This document shows positions 9,570 to 17,297 of a stretch of 59,076 nt of DNA, in pieces. The DNA comes from Candidatus Saccharimonadota bacterium. GTDB lineage: Bacteria; Patescibacteriota; Saccharimonadia; Saccharimonadales; Saccharimonadaceae. The notes under the pieces were generated by a model. It made no database searches and had not been told where the DNA came from. It worked only from the letters and a program-made list of their open reading frames with translations. Where the stretch lies: NCBI GenBank assembly GCA_017533605.1, contig JAFWKF010000005.1, positions 1-59,076 of the forward strand, given 5' to 3'. Both the position numbers and the translations under genes were made by a program. Within the stretch, counting starts at the first letter, position 1, and each line of letters starts with the position of its first letter.

Positions 9570-9764
9570 TTGATTCCCCCAAGAATTTTTTTGGAGGGAG
9601 GCGGGGGTTATCCGGCACTTAATAATCTAACTATTGACCTGAACCCTAATCCGCCTTTCCCTTTTGACCGCTTCACGTATAGTGAAGCATTGTCCTTATT
9701 AGCTGTTCTCTTTCGCTCTGATATTAAGAAGGTACTAACGAAAGAATTGCTAACGCGCTCTTAA
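9570..9764 (+). CDS. Possible small protein (TTG start)
   Basis: A 64-codon reading frame runs across otherwise empty sequence. Its C-terminal half looks protein-like, with mixed helical sequence such as YSEALSLLAVLFRSDIKK. A TTG start lies six bases after TATCAT (9558-9563), the same spacing as other leaderless genes, but there is no TGn extension and TTG is weak. It may be a real small gene, a remnant, or chance. Confidence 0.3.
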   Translation: MIPPRIFLEGGGGYPALNNLTIDLNPNPPFPFDRFTYSEALSLLAVLFRSDIKKVLTKELLTRS

Positions 9765-10104
9765 GCTAAGTAAACTTAGCGGAGCTCTAGGTAATTCCTA
9801 AGGTGTAATTTATGGCTAGAAATTACCTTTTCGCCCGCCAAATCCTATGGTTTTCTTTTTCTTTTCATTTTTGTTCCTTTTGTTTTTAAGTTTCTCTTTT
9901 AGTCATCACGACTGATTTCATATTAGCATAAACTCTTTAAAAAATCAATAGATTTGTTCAACTTTATAGGTGTAATTTTTACAACATCTTCCCCAATTAT
10001 TATCTGTACTATTTTATTACTCATTTTGTTGTAATATTTACAACGATATGGTGTTATTTGCCGCTAAAAACACATATTATGCCCTCTCATGCTCCACGCC
10101 ACTC
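9765..10104. other. A/T-rich non-coding stretch with small palindromes
   Basis: No convincing gene is present. There are hairpins GCTAAGT/ACTTAGC (near 9773-9790) and AGGTAATT/AATTACCT followed by TTTT (near 9790-9836), the latter perhaps a weak terminator for the 9570 frame. Two palindromes share the form TGTAA-N3-TTACA: 9971-9983 and the longer GTTGTAA-N3-TTACAAC at 10028-10044. They lie upstream of the tmRNA promoter and could bind a regulator. Confidence 0.4.
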
Positions 10105-10133
10105 TTGTCTTTTTTAATTAGTTATGTTAAAAT
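10105..10133 (+). promoter_or_regulatory. tmRNA promoter
   Basis: TTGTCT (10105-10110) and TAAAAT (10128-10133) are separated by 17 bp. The predicted start is a few bases before the GGGGCTG that begins the tmRNA acceptor stem. Confidence 0.75.
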
Positions 10134-10143
10134 ATAACCAGTT

Positions 10144-10499
10144 GGGGCTGACAAAGCTTAGACGGATTATTAACAGATACCAGGCGTACCGATTGAATAC
10201 CGTAAGTATTAAATAAGTGCTAAAAACACTAAAACCGCGCATGTTGCTTACATGCCGGCCTATGCCTAATTAATTCTAGGCTGGTTTTGGCTCAAGGTTC
10301 CGTAAAGTCAAAATTATCATACAACGGAAATATGGTCGTTTGATTGGCGCAAAATGACATGAAAATTTAGCCATGACGTTTGCTAGTTTCGTTTTCTGCA
10401 GCTAACAAAATAAGTCGAGATCAAAACAGAAGACTATGTGCGTAGAATGGTATCCACGTGATATTTCGGACCCGGAGGCAGTATCCGGCAGCTCCACCA
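10144..10499 (+). ncRNA. ssrA: tmRNA (ribosome rescue)
   Basis: The 5' GGGGCTG pairs with 3' CAGCTCC followed by ACCA, giving a seven-pair acceptor stem. Its third pair is G-U, the alanine identity element. An internal frame starting with alanine at 10219 encodes AKNTKTAHVAYMPAYA and stops at TAA (10267-10269), so this is the likely proteolysis tag. The tag is longer than the E. coli tag and ends AYA instead of LAA. The T-stem CCGGA/TCCGG is intact, but its loop reads GGCAGTA instead of the usual TTCRANT. Length (about 356 nt) is normal for one-piece tmRNA. Confidence 0.93.
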
Positions 10500-10525
10500 T
10501 GTTTGTTATCATACTTGCCGTTTTA

Positions 10526-10668
10526 GGCACTTTTTTGTGCCAAAAAAATAACTCTAAACATAGAAGAAGACCGGTAACTGCGAGGAAAACCGGTCTTCTG
10601 TGTAGAGTGTGGAGTTATTTTGGCTAAATTTTTATTTTGACCTTTTGAATAATTTTTTTATTCAAAAG
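10526..10668 (+). other. Three successive hairpins after tmRNA
   Basis: First, GGCAC-T6-GTGCC (10526-10541). Second, a long two-part stem: AAAATAACTC (10545-10554) pairs with GAGTTATTTT (10612-10621), enclosing AGAAGACCGGT (10565-10575) paired with ACCGGTCTTCT (10589-10599). Third, CTTTTGAATAA/TTATTCAAAAG with a T5 loop (10642-10668). At least one should terminate tmRNA transcription. The long second stem is larger than an ordinary terminator. From here to 10830 I see no gene. Confidence 0.6.
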
Positions 10669-10830
10669 CTACCTCTATAATAACGCGAAAAAATGCTAAT
10701 GTCAATAGTTTTTCTGAACAATTTTTGTATATTTTTCGCAGAGTTTTCCACAAGTAAATCATGTCCAAAATGTTTATGAAGTGGGTGGGGGGTTGAAGAT
10801 TTTTATTAGCCGTGGTAATTAAGGCCCATT

Positions 10831-12333
10831 ATGATTTCAGAAATACATTCCATGGTGCCGTGTGGCTTTGACGGCAAGCTAGTTGAAGTTGAAGGCAGTC
10901 TAAATCGCGGGCTTCCGGCCTTCAATATTGTGGGCATGGCTAACAAAACAATTAATGAAGCCAAGGAACGCGTGCGCAGCGCGTTACTAAACACTGGTTT
11001 TAACTTCCCCATCCAAAAAGTCACAATTAATCTCGCGCCGGCCGACCTGCCAAAAGACGGAGCCTTCCTTGATCTACCAATTGCTCTCACTATACTTACC
11101 CTGTCCGGCCAACTTTTAAACTCAGACACCAAAAACAAAGCTTTCGTAGGCGAACTATCCCTAAACGGTGAAATCAAGCCCGTACGTGGCATTATCAACC
11201 TGATAGAAGCCGCTAAATCCGCCAATTACCAAGAAGTTTATGTCCCTCTAAAAAACCTCTCTCAAGCCTCCCTCATCTCGGGCATCACTATTTACGGCGT
11301 AGATACTCTAAAAAACCTCTACCTTTCTCTTAAGAACCAGCTAACTTTACCGACAGTCACCACAGCCACTACTAAACCACCCAGAACCGACCCATCCACC
11401 CCTATTCTAGACCACATCCGTGGCCAAACCGCCGCTAAGCGCGCAATAGAAATCGCCGTTGCCGGTCACCACAATATCCTCATCTCTGGTCCGCCAGGAG
11501 CCGGCAAAACTCTGCTTGCTAAAACCGCCGCCAACCTTCTCCCACCTCTAAGCCCTCAAGAAATGACCGATATCACCAAAATCTACTCTATCGCCGGCCT
11601 AAATACAGATGAAATCATCAAAGATAGACCATTTAGAAGCCCCCATCACAGCGCCAGCGCCATCTCTGTTCTCGGTGGCGCTACTGGCCCAGGCGAAATT
11701 TCCCTAGCTCATAAAGGCATCCTCTTCCTAGATGAAATCCCAGAATTTCCCCGTTCAGTCCTAGAATCTCTTCGCCAACCTCTAGAAGACAAGCAAATCT
11801 CCATCTCTCGTGCCAATTTCAAAACCACCTACCCCGCCGATTTCATGCTAATCGCCACCATGAATCCCTGCCCTTGCGGCTACCTCGGCGACCCCACTCA
11901 TGAATGCAAATGCACCGAAGCCCAAATCCAAAACTACATCAAAAAACTCTCCGGCCCGTTATTTGATCGCATAGATATGAACATCACCGTAGCAAAAGTT
12001 GATAATAAAGATTTAAGGGCGCCTCTACCATCAACTAACCACGAACACACTGTTGTAAAAAATACTATAACAGAGGCAATTAACCGCCAAAAGGCCCGCT
12101 ATGATAAAGATGGCATTTTTAACAGTTCCCTTTCTTCCTTCCAAGTTTCCCAAAAACTAAAACTCGGCCCCGCCGCCGAAACGCTTTTGGCCAGCGCATC
12201 AGAAAAACTCAATTTATCCGCCCGTGCCTATTTTAAAACCATCAAAGTCGCCAGGACCATCGCTGACCTAGACGGTTCCGATACTATTAAACAAAGCCAT
12301 TTGGCCGAAGCGCTGACCTACCGCAAAAGCTAA
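10831..12333 (+). CDS. comM: ComM-family AAA+ ATPase (Mg-chelatase-like)
   Basis: The 500-residue protein has the ComM order. An N-terminal S5-like domain begins at GLPAFNIVGM, the AAA+ domain has P-loop GPPGAGKT (near residue 220) and Walker B ILFLDEIPEF (near 292), then ATMNPCPCGYLGD with its cysteine cluster, and a C-terminal Mg-chelatase domain. In naturally transformable bacteria ComM is a hexameric branch-migration helicase that helps integrate imported DNA. That fits with comEC and a pilin-like gene elsewhere in the window. The start matches the family N-terminus; its ribosome site is weak (AAGG). Confidence 0.93.
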   Translation: MISEIHSMVPCGFDGKLVEVEGSLNRGLPAFNIVGMANKTINEAKERVRSALLNTGFNFPIQKVTINLAPADLPKDGAFLDLPIALTILTLSGQLLNSDTKNKAFVGELSLNGEIKPVRGIINLIEAAKSANYQEVYVPLKNLSQASLISGITIYGVDTLKNLYLSLKNQLTLPTVTTATTKPPRTDPSTPILDHIRGQTAAKRAIEIAVAGHHNILISGPPGAGKTLLAKTAANLLPPLSPQEMTDITKIYSIAGLNTDEIIKDRPFRSPHHSASAISVLGGATGPGEISLAHKGILFLDEIPEFPRSVLESLRQPLEDKQISISRANFKTTYPADFMLIATMNPCPCGYLGDPTHECKCTEAQIQNYIKKLSGPLFDRIDMNITVAKVDNKDLRAPLPSTNHEHTVVKNTITEAINRQKARYDKDGIFNSSLSSFQVSQKLKLGPAAETLLASASEKLNLSARAYFKTIKVARTIADLDGSDTIKQSHLAEALTYRKS

Positions 12334-12409
12334 CCAGAAAATCTCTTGCATTTTCCCAATCTTTTTGGTATAATACTTCCAGGTTAATTCAAGAGAAGAA
12401 AGGACTACT

Positions 12410-12928
12410 ATCAAAAACAATTCACGGACAAAGCTTAACGGAGAGATTCGTTACGAACAGGTCCGCGTTATCGGCTCATCTGGTGAACAGCTAGGTATTA
12501 TGTCGAGTAAAGAAGCCCAATCTCTCGCGAATGAACGGGGAGTAGATTTAGTAGAAATCGCTGCTAACGCTAATCCGCCGGTCGTTAAAATCATCGATTG
12601 GGGTAAATTCCAATACCAAAAGATGAAAGAGGAAGCCAAAAACCGTAAAAAAGCTCGCGAAAAACAATCCGAGCTCAAAACCATGAAAATCGGTCTCAAG
12701 ATTTCCGACAACGACCTTAACATCAAAGTCCGCAAAATGCGTGGTTTCCTAGATGATGGTGATAGAGTAAAAATCATGATTATCTTTAAAGGTCGTGAAA
12801 TGGCCCACAAAGAAATCGGTAATGATTTACTAAACAGGGTTATTTCCCTACTCGGCGAAGACATCGTCACCGAAGGCAAAACGCAAATGAGTGGCCGCAA
12901 CCTATCTGTTCAGGTTCGTAAGAAATAA
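12410..12928 (+). CDS. infC: Translation initiation factor IF-3 (AUC start)
   Basis: IF-3 binds the 30S subunit and checks start codon-initiator tRNA pairing. The conserved N-domain (GEIRYEQVRVI, then GEQLGIM) begins upstream of the first in-frame ATG (12500), so an ATG start would delete it. In the same frame, ATC at 12410 lies five bases after AAAGGA, giving a complete 172-residue protein. E. coli infC uses the rare AUU for autoregulation; AUC would serve the same purpose. A TATAAT at 12368-12373 supplies the promoter. It heads the infC-rpmI-rplT-rpmB cluster. Confidence 0.93.
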   Translation: MKNNSRTKLNGEIRYEQVRVIGSSGEQLGIMSSKEAQSLANERGVDLVEIAANANPPVVKIIDWGKFQYQKMKEEAKNRKKAREKQSELKTMKIGLKISDNDLNIKVRKMRGFLDDGDRVKIMIIFKGREMAHKEIGNDLLNRVISLLGEDIVTEGKTQMSGRNLSVQVRKK

Positions 12929-13035
12929 TTAGGTAAGATACGACAAAAGTAATTTCCTACTTTCAAGATCTCCTAGTCGCACCTTTGTATGGCATTGTCA
13001 TACGCTAATATTAACTATAAATAAAGGAAAAAACT

Positions 13036-13230
13036 ATGCCAAAGTTAAAAACGCATAAAGGCACCGCCAAGCGCATCAAAGTTACCGGTTCCGGCAAACT
13101 AGTTCGCGAACGTGCTTTCGGGAATCACATTCTCGCTAAAAAATCTAAAGCCAGAAAACGCAACATGAAAACTGCTGCTACAATAGACGGCAAAATCGGT
13201 AAAAACATTAAGAAAGCATTGGGGGTTTAA
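13036..13230 (+). CDS. rpmI: 50S ribosomal protein L35
   Basis: This 64-residue basic protein has the L35 signature: [19 protein letters not shown] and KSKARKRN. It belongs to the large subunit. A TAAAGGAAAA ribosome site precedes it, and the usual infC-rpmI-rplT order is kept. The 107-bp gap after infC could hold an autoregulatory leader, but I see no strong structure in it. Confidence 0.96.
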   Translation: MPKLKTHKGTAKRIKVTGSGKLVRERAFGNHILAKKSKARKRNMKTAATIDGKIGKNIKKALGV

Positions 13231-13232
13231 TC

Positions 13233-13580
13233 ATGAGAGTTAAAAGAGGTGTCGCGGCTCACGCGAAACACAAGAAGTTATTAAATAAAACTAAAGGGAT
13301 GCAACATTATCGCCGCCGTAGTTTCCGTCTTGGCAAACAGGGCGTTATCAAGGCCTTACAATACAGCTATCGCGATCGCCGCAACAGAAAACGCGATCTT
13401 CGCGCCCTTTGGATTACCCGTATCAACAACGCTTCTAGAGAGTTAGGTCTTTCCTACTCCCAATTAATTGCTGGTATGAAAGCTAAAAACATCAACCTCG
13501 ATCGTAAAGTTTTAGCTGACCTCGCCGTTAATAACAAAGAAGCTTTTAAAGCAATCGTTAACGCAGTAAAGGAGAAATAA
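13233..13580 (+). CDS. rplT: 50S ribosomal protein L20
   Basis: This 115-residue protein matches L20 along its length: [16 protein letters not shown], then a [29 protein letters not shown]-like central region, then [10 protein letters not shown]20 binds 23S rRNA early in assembly and in many bacteria represses its own operon. It follows rpmI by two bases. Confidence 0.97.
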   Translation: MRVKRGVAAHAKHKKLLNKTKGMQHYRRRSFRLGKQGVIKALQYSYRDRRNRKRDLRALWITRINNASRELGLSYSQLIAGMKAKNINLDRKVLADLAVNNKEAFKAIVNAVKEK

Positions 13581-13581
13581 C

Positions 13582-13818
13582 ATGGCTATCTGTGAAATCA
13601 CCGGTAAAGGCAAAATGTACGGCCACAATGTTTCTTTCTCTCAGCGCCACACTCGCAAGGTCTTTAAGCCAAATGTGAGCAAACGCACGATTATCATCAA
13701 TGGCCAAAAGGTTAAATGCAATGTTTCTACTTCAGCACTTCGTACCCTCAAAAAGAAGGGTTTAATCGAATCGCCAAAAGAAGCAGCCGCTAAAAAAGCC
13801 GCCAAAAAGAGTAAATAA
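13582..13818 (+). CDS. rpmB: 50S ribosomal protein L28
   Basis: This 78-residue protein begins with the L28 pattern CEITGKGKMYGHNVS and continues with RHTRKVFKPNV, ending in a Lys/Ala-rich tail. Finding L28 as the fourth gene of the infC cluster is not the classic arrangement, where it usually pairs with L33. It starts one base after the rplT stop region and ends just before a strong terminator. Confidence 0.93.
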   Translation: MAICEITGKGKMYGHNVSFSQRHTRKVFKPNVSKRTIIINGQKVKCNVSTSALRTLKKKGLIESPKEAAAKKAAKKSK

Positions 13819-13833
13819 TTTACGCTTTAGAAC

Positions 13834-13861
13834 AAAAAACTGACCGTTCGGTCAGTTTTTT
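13834..13861 (+). terminator. Terminator of the infC cluster (bidirectional)
   Basis: AAAAAACTGACC pairs with GGTCAGTTTTTT around a short GTTC-type loop. The A-run and T-run make it work in both directions, so it also serves the convergent gene at 13872-14429. Confidence 0.93.
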
Positions 13862-13871
13862 GATTCATCTT

Positions 13872-14429
13872 TTATCCCTCAGTATTATCGACTGGTTTTT
13901 CTATAGATGCTTTCATAGCGCCAATGACTTCTAACGCACTTTTTGGCTGTTGGTCTGCACCGCCAAAAGCATCAATTAAAACTATGTTCTTCCCAGATTC
14001 CTTAACCTTTTCCTCATACGCATCGAGTACTCCGGGAATACCACGCATATCCTCTTCTCCCATATACTGAGAAATGTCCATATCTGGAATATCTTTATCA
14101 GAATCAAGAGTTGCCGCAATAATCGATAAATCAAGATACATGTCCCTACCAATTTCTCTCTTATCGCTACCCCTATCATCAAGAGCATTGGCAGTATGCT
14201 TAAAACGCAAACTAATTATTTTAGCAATTGCTTCAGGTGGAAGATTTTGGATATCACTCTTTAGAGCCTCCGCCTCCATTCCATTTGCATGCGTCAATCT
14301 ATTAACCATGTTTTTTTCATCTTCATCCCTTGTACCATATGTTTCCATCGGGTCTTTTACGGTACCAATCGGAAGATCGCTATTATATCCATCCCAATTT
14401 GATGAACCACTTCTTAATGTTTCTGTCAT
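13872..14429 (-). CDS. Acidic soluble protein, unknown function
   Basis: A 185-residue acidic protein with no signal peptide or membrane segment that I can see, and no family that I recognise. The N-terminal 40 residues look disordered; the rest is mixed helical. The start is well supported by AAAGGAGG and a TATAAT at 14448-14453 directly beyond the rnpB terminator. It resembles in style the acidic proteins at 8647, 22279 and 30999, but I cannot show homology. Confidence 0.75.
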   Translation of the reverse strand: MTETLRSGSSNWDGYNSDLPIGTVKDPMETYGTRDEDEKNMVNRLTHANGMEAEALKSDIQNLPPEAIAKIISLRFKHTANALDDRGSDKREIGRDMYLDLSIIAATLDSDKDIPDMDISQYMGEEDMRGIPGVLDAYEEKVKESGKNIVLIDAFGGADQQPKSALEVIGAMKASIEKPVDNTEG

Positions 14430-14459
14430 CTTTACCTCCTTTTTCTTATTATATCACAC

Positions 14460-14486
14460 AAAAATCACCCCGCTAAGGGGTGATTT
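14460..14486 (-). terminator. rnpB terminator
   Basis: On the minus strand AAATCACCCC, a TTAGC loop, and GGGGTGATTT are followed by T residues: a ten-pair stem right after the RNase P RNA. Confidence 0.85.
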
Positions 14487-14827
14487 CCGATATAAGCCTT
14501 CATTAAGCCGGGTTCTGTAACTATCTAAAAGATAGCCGGCAATCATCTATCTTGGTACTGCGTTGCCACAAGTACTCTAGCGGTAAACGTGCATCCTCGA
14601 GCAGAGGTCAATTAGCACTCCTTGCAACAGGTAGGGTTTGCCTCCGACACGCATCGCTACACATCGCTGTGGGCTCTTACCCCACTCTTTTCACCCTTAC
14701 CCCGTAAACGAGGCGGTTTAGTTTCTGTGGTACTTTCCCTATCCTTTCGGACGGTCGCTGTTAGCGACTACCTTGCTCTATGTTGCCCGGACTTTCCTCT
14801 TTTAAAAAGCGATTGCCTTTCAGGCTC
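14487..14827 (-). ncRNA. rnpB: RNase P RNA (bacterial type A)
   Basis: This is the catalytic RNA that trims tRNA 5' leaders. On the minus strand the diagnostic conserved regions are present in order: GAGGAAAGTCCGGGC near the 5' end and ACAGAACCCGGCTTA near the 3' end, about 260 nt apart, with paired arms between. A TATAAT at 14834-14839 places the start near 14827. Terminal P1 pairing appears short (AGCCT/AGGCT), so both ends are approximate. Confidence 0.95.
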
Positions 14828-14846
14828 CCCCTAATTATACCACAGA

Positions 14847-15755
14847 TTAGGCCCCAATTCTATCCTTACCGTTACGACGTGGAGCATTATGCTCGATATA
14901 ATCTATAATCTTAGAAGCCACATCTCTCCCGGTCACTTTTTCAATCCCGAACCCAGGCGAAGCATTCACCTCTAATACCAGAGGCCCGCGCGAAGATCGC
15001 ATCAAATCTACCCCACAGATATGAAGCCCCATTGCTTTAGCGGCTTTAATAGCGGTTTTCTTCTCTTCATCTGTTAGTTTAACTGGGGTACCCATGCCGC
15101 CCTTATGAAGATTAGACCTGAAGTCATCATCTAAAGATTGTCTCTGCATCGAAGCAATTACACGCCCACCTACTACAAATGCCCTAATATCCGTGCCAGC
15201 CGACTCCTTAATAAACTCTTGCAATAAAATATTCGTCCCATCCTCGTTATAGAGGTAAAACGCCTGCAAAGCTGATTTTGCTGCTTTTCTAGTATCAGCC
15301 AAAATCACCCCATTACCATGAGTTCCAGAGGCCAGCTTGATAATAACTGGTAATCCAATCTGTTCCAAAAGATCATCAATGTCCGAAGTATTCCTTGAGA
15401 CTAATGTCTTAGGGGTATCTACATCGTATTTCGCTAAAATCTGCGCTGCTCTCAATTTATCCCTTGCTCTAGTTATTGCCACAGAGGCAATCGGCGTATA
15501 AATCCCTTGCATCTCAAACTGACGTAAAACCGCACAACCATATCTGGTCATACCATTAGAAATTCTTGGTAAAACCGCATCAAATTTTGGAAGTTTCTCT
15601 CCCTTATAGTATACATCCGGATGCTTATCATCTAGAGAAAGGTAACAGTTTTTATACTTTACAACTTGCACCTTATGACCGCGTTTTTCAGCTTCTTCAA
15701 CAAGGCGTTTAGTTGAATAATTAGCGTTACCATTTGATAAAATAGCTAGTTTCAT
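14847..15755 (-). CDS. rimK: RimK-family ATP-grasp glutamate ligase
   Basis: The 302 residues contain the RimK N-domain (ending near ISNGMTRYG) and an ATP-grasp core: LPVIIKLASGTHGNGVIL (near 145) as the nucleotide loop, FIKESAGTDIRAFVVGG, and the metal-binding end LVLEVNASPGF. In E. coli RimK adds glutamates to the C-terminus of ribosomal protein S6. Its ATG overlaps the stop of the upstream retropepsin-like gene by four bases, a pairing also known from RimB-RimK systems, so joint control of ribosome modification is a reasonable inference. rnpB follows closely downstream. Confidence 0.88.
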   Translation of the reverse strand: MKLAILSNGNANYSTKRLVEEAEKRGHKVQVVKYKNCYLSLDDKHPDVYYKGEKLPKFDAVLPRISNGMTRYGCAVLRQFEMQGIYTPIASVAITRARDKLRAAQILAKYDVDTPKTLVSRNTSDIDDLLEQIGLPVIIKLASGTHGNGVILADTRKAAKSALQAFYLYNEDGTNILLQEFIKESAGTDIRAFVVGGRVIASMQRQSLDDDFRSNLHKGGMGTPVKLTDEEKKTAIKAAKAMGLHICGVDLMRSSRGPLVLEVNASPGFGIEKVTGRDVASKIIDYIEHNAPRRNGKDRIGA

Positions 15756-16267
15756 TTTTTTACTCCTTTCTTTGCTTTTTCAATGTATTCGCAATGAAAT
15801 TTATAAGGATCCTCCCTAAACTTTTTCTGTACCAGCTTCGTTTTGTGTCCCTTTTGGCGTACCATAGTATGGTTTTTAGATACATCAACCACAAATTTAC
15901 CACTAATAGTGCGCCTACCAATTAAAACAGGAAAGCTATTCTTACTTCTATCAGATAAAGTCACCATCGCTTTAATCTTGCGACCTTTTATCTTGAATAA
16001 CAGATGAGTCCGATAACGAATCTGTTCATGCCCAATCGAACTCCGAACCACCGCAACCTTAAAATTAGTACGCTTCAGAGTTTTACCAGTATAATAAGGA
16101 CTTTCCTCGTCAAAAAGACGAAAACATAGCACACCATCTTTATTAACTCTAATATGGCTAGCCCATACCGAAGAGGAATCCGCCCCAGTATCAACCTTAG
16201 CCGGCACTTTCTTAATGCCAGCTACATCAATATACTCATCAGAACCCAAAATCTCTAAACCGTTCAT
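15752..16267 (-). CDS. Retropepsin-like protease of the RimB / DUF785 family
   Basis: A 171-residue protein with the single-domain aspartic-protease motif AKVDTGADSSS (near residue 25) and the later VLIGRRTISGKFVVD strand, matching the family often labelled ATP-dependent zinc protease or RimB. RimB modulates RimK-dependent ribosome modification in Pseudomonas. It overlaps rimK by four bases. The ATG lies six bases after TATAAT (16274-16279), itself preceded by TGG, predicting a leaderless transcript. Confidence 0.85.
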   Translation of the reverse strand: MNGLEILGSDEYIDVAGIKKVPAKVDTGADSSSVWASHIRVNKDGVLCFRLFDEESPYYTGKTLKRTNFKVAVVRSSIGHEQIRYRTHLLFKIKGRKIKAMVTLSDRSKNSFPVLIGRRTISGKFVVDVSKNHTMVRQKGHKTKLVQKKFREDPYKFHCEYIEKAKKGVKK

Positions 16268-16287
16268 AGAGATATTATACCATAATC

Positions 16288-17139
16288 TTAATTCTTCTTC
16301 AAGATACGATCTATCGCCGCATTTGCTTCCGTATCTGCCACTACATTCTCAGATCGCGGAATATGTACAAAAGACACCGCCTCAAAATCCTCTATTTTAT
16401 CTGTTATATCCTTATAAATTGGTGCAATGTCCTGGTTTTTCACAGAGAAAATACCGCTTAGTTGGTTTACCACCATCAAACTATCGGATAGGAACTTCGC
16501 TGATTTATACCCCAGTTCAATTGCTCTTTCCACCCCTTTGCGCATTGCATAGTATTCTGCTACTCTAGAAGTCGCAAAACCGATAAATTCCCCACTCTGT
16601 TCCACAATCTTGCCACTGTTATCATGGATACAATAACCAATCCCTGCTGGCCCAGGATTACCCCTTGACGCCCCATCTACATTGATAATTACAGCATTTG
16701 CAGTATTCCTTGAATTTACTCTATCAGAAGTAGTCGCCCCTCCCTCAATTTCAATCACCGTGGCGCTAGCCTCATTCAGCCTAATATTTGAATTTGCAAA
16801 GTCCTTCACATACTTATAAGCTGTATATCTATCTCTAGGGTTTGGCTTCTTATCCCCTGTTACACCTAGCTCATAAACTATATATAAATTACTCAGCTGG
16901 CTAGAACCTTCAGGGGCCAAAAAAGTAATCACATCTTTAAGCTTCACTTTTGTTGCAACCAACCCCGTGTATTCAGCCAGCGAACGCACCATCGCTTCTT
17001 CCGGTTGTTCGCCAAACTTAATCTTCCCTGTTATAAGCTCCCAAAAAACCGGGGCTTCACTTCTACCCCGATTCCGCTTCAAAACTAACACCCCCTCGTC
17101 ATTTCTTACTATTCCAACTACGCGTATTCTTTGTTTCAT
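16288..17139 (-). CDS. NUDIX-like domain fused to RNase HI domain
   Basis: The N-terminal half (about 1-125) has a NUDIX fold. Its box reads GKIKFGEQPEEAMVRSLAEY then TGL; relative to MutT two of three metal-binding glutamates are replaced (RE to RS, EE to EY), so hydrolysis is doubtful. The C-terminal half (about 147-283) is RNase HI: VDGASRGNPGPAGIG supplies the first Asp, VAEYYAM the Glu, FLSDSL the second Asp, and NVVADTEA the last acidic residue. It should cut RNA in RNA-DNA hybrids. The ribosome site AAGAAGGTGGG is complementary to an upstream leader segment (see 17142-17285). Confidence 0.87.
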   Translation of the reverse strand: MKQRIRVVGIVRNDEGVLVLKRNRGRSEAPVFWELITGKIKFGEQPEEAMVRSLAEYTGLVATKVKLKDVITFLAPEGSSQLSNLYIVYELGVTGDKKPNPRDRYTAYKYVKDFANSNIRLNEASATVIEIEGGATTSDRVNSRNTANAVIINVDGASRGNPGPAGIGYCIHDNSGKIVEQSGEFIGFATSRVAEYYAMRKGVERAIELGYKSAKFLSDSLMVVNQLSGIFSVKNQDIAPIYKDITDKIEDFEAVSFVHIPRSENVVADTEANAAIDRILKKN

Positions 17140-17141
17140 TG

Positions 17142-17297
17142 CCCACCTTCTTTGAAAGCCTTACTAGCCTGTTTTCCCCGTAATTATACAAGGTGGGTAA
17201 AATCTTATGCTGAGTACCCACGGGTACAAAGCCACGAAATCCCTATAACATGATTATGTAGGAAAATCATGTCGCCAGTAAGGCTAACTTAATTATA
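17142..17297 (-). promoter_or_regulatory. Structured leader with promoter, possible cis-regulatory RNA
   Basis: An extended -10 (TGATATAAT, hexamer 17292-17297) overlaps the stop of the M50 gene and puts the RNA 5' end near 17285. That base begins AGCCTTACT (17277-17285), which pairs perfectly with AGTAAGGCT (17157-17165). Between them lie a CATGATT/AATCATG hairpin (17249-17271) and GTACCC-GT-GGGTAC (17214-17227). CCCACCTT (17190-17197) is complementary to the ribosome-site segment AAGGTGGG (17142-17149), and the two long-range pairings cross. A second TATAAT at 17183-17188 may start a shorter mRNA. I know no riboswitch class that fits. Confidence 0.6.

Noticed and set aside
10436-10627. 63-codon frame on the plus strand
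   Set aside because: It runs through the 3' end of the tmRNA and the following hairpins; no ribosome site and no protein-like sequence.
12929-13035. L20 autoregulatory leader between infC and rpmI
   Set aside because: Only weak short pairings are visible; I could not identify the paired mimic of the L20 rRNA site, so no feature is called.
14622-14834. 70-codon plus-strand frame
   Set aside because: It is antisense to the RNase P RNA, whose conserved regions explain the sequence.
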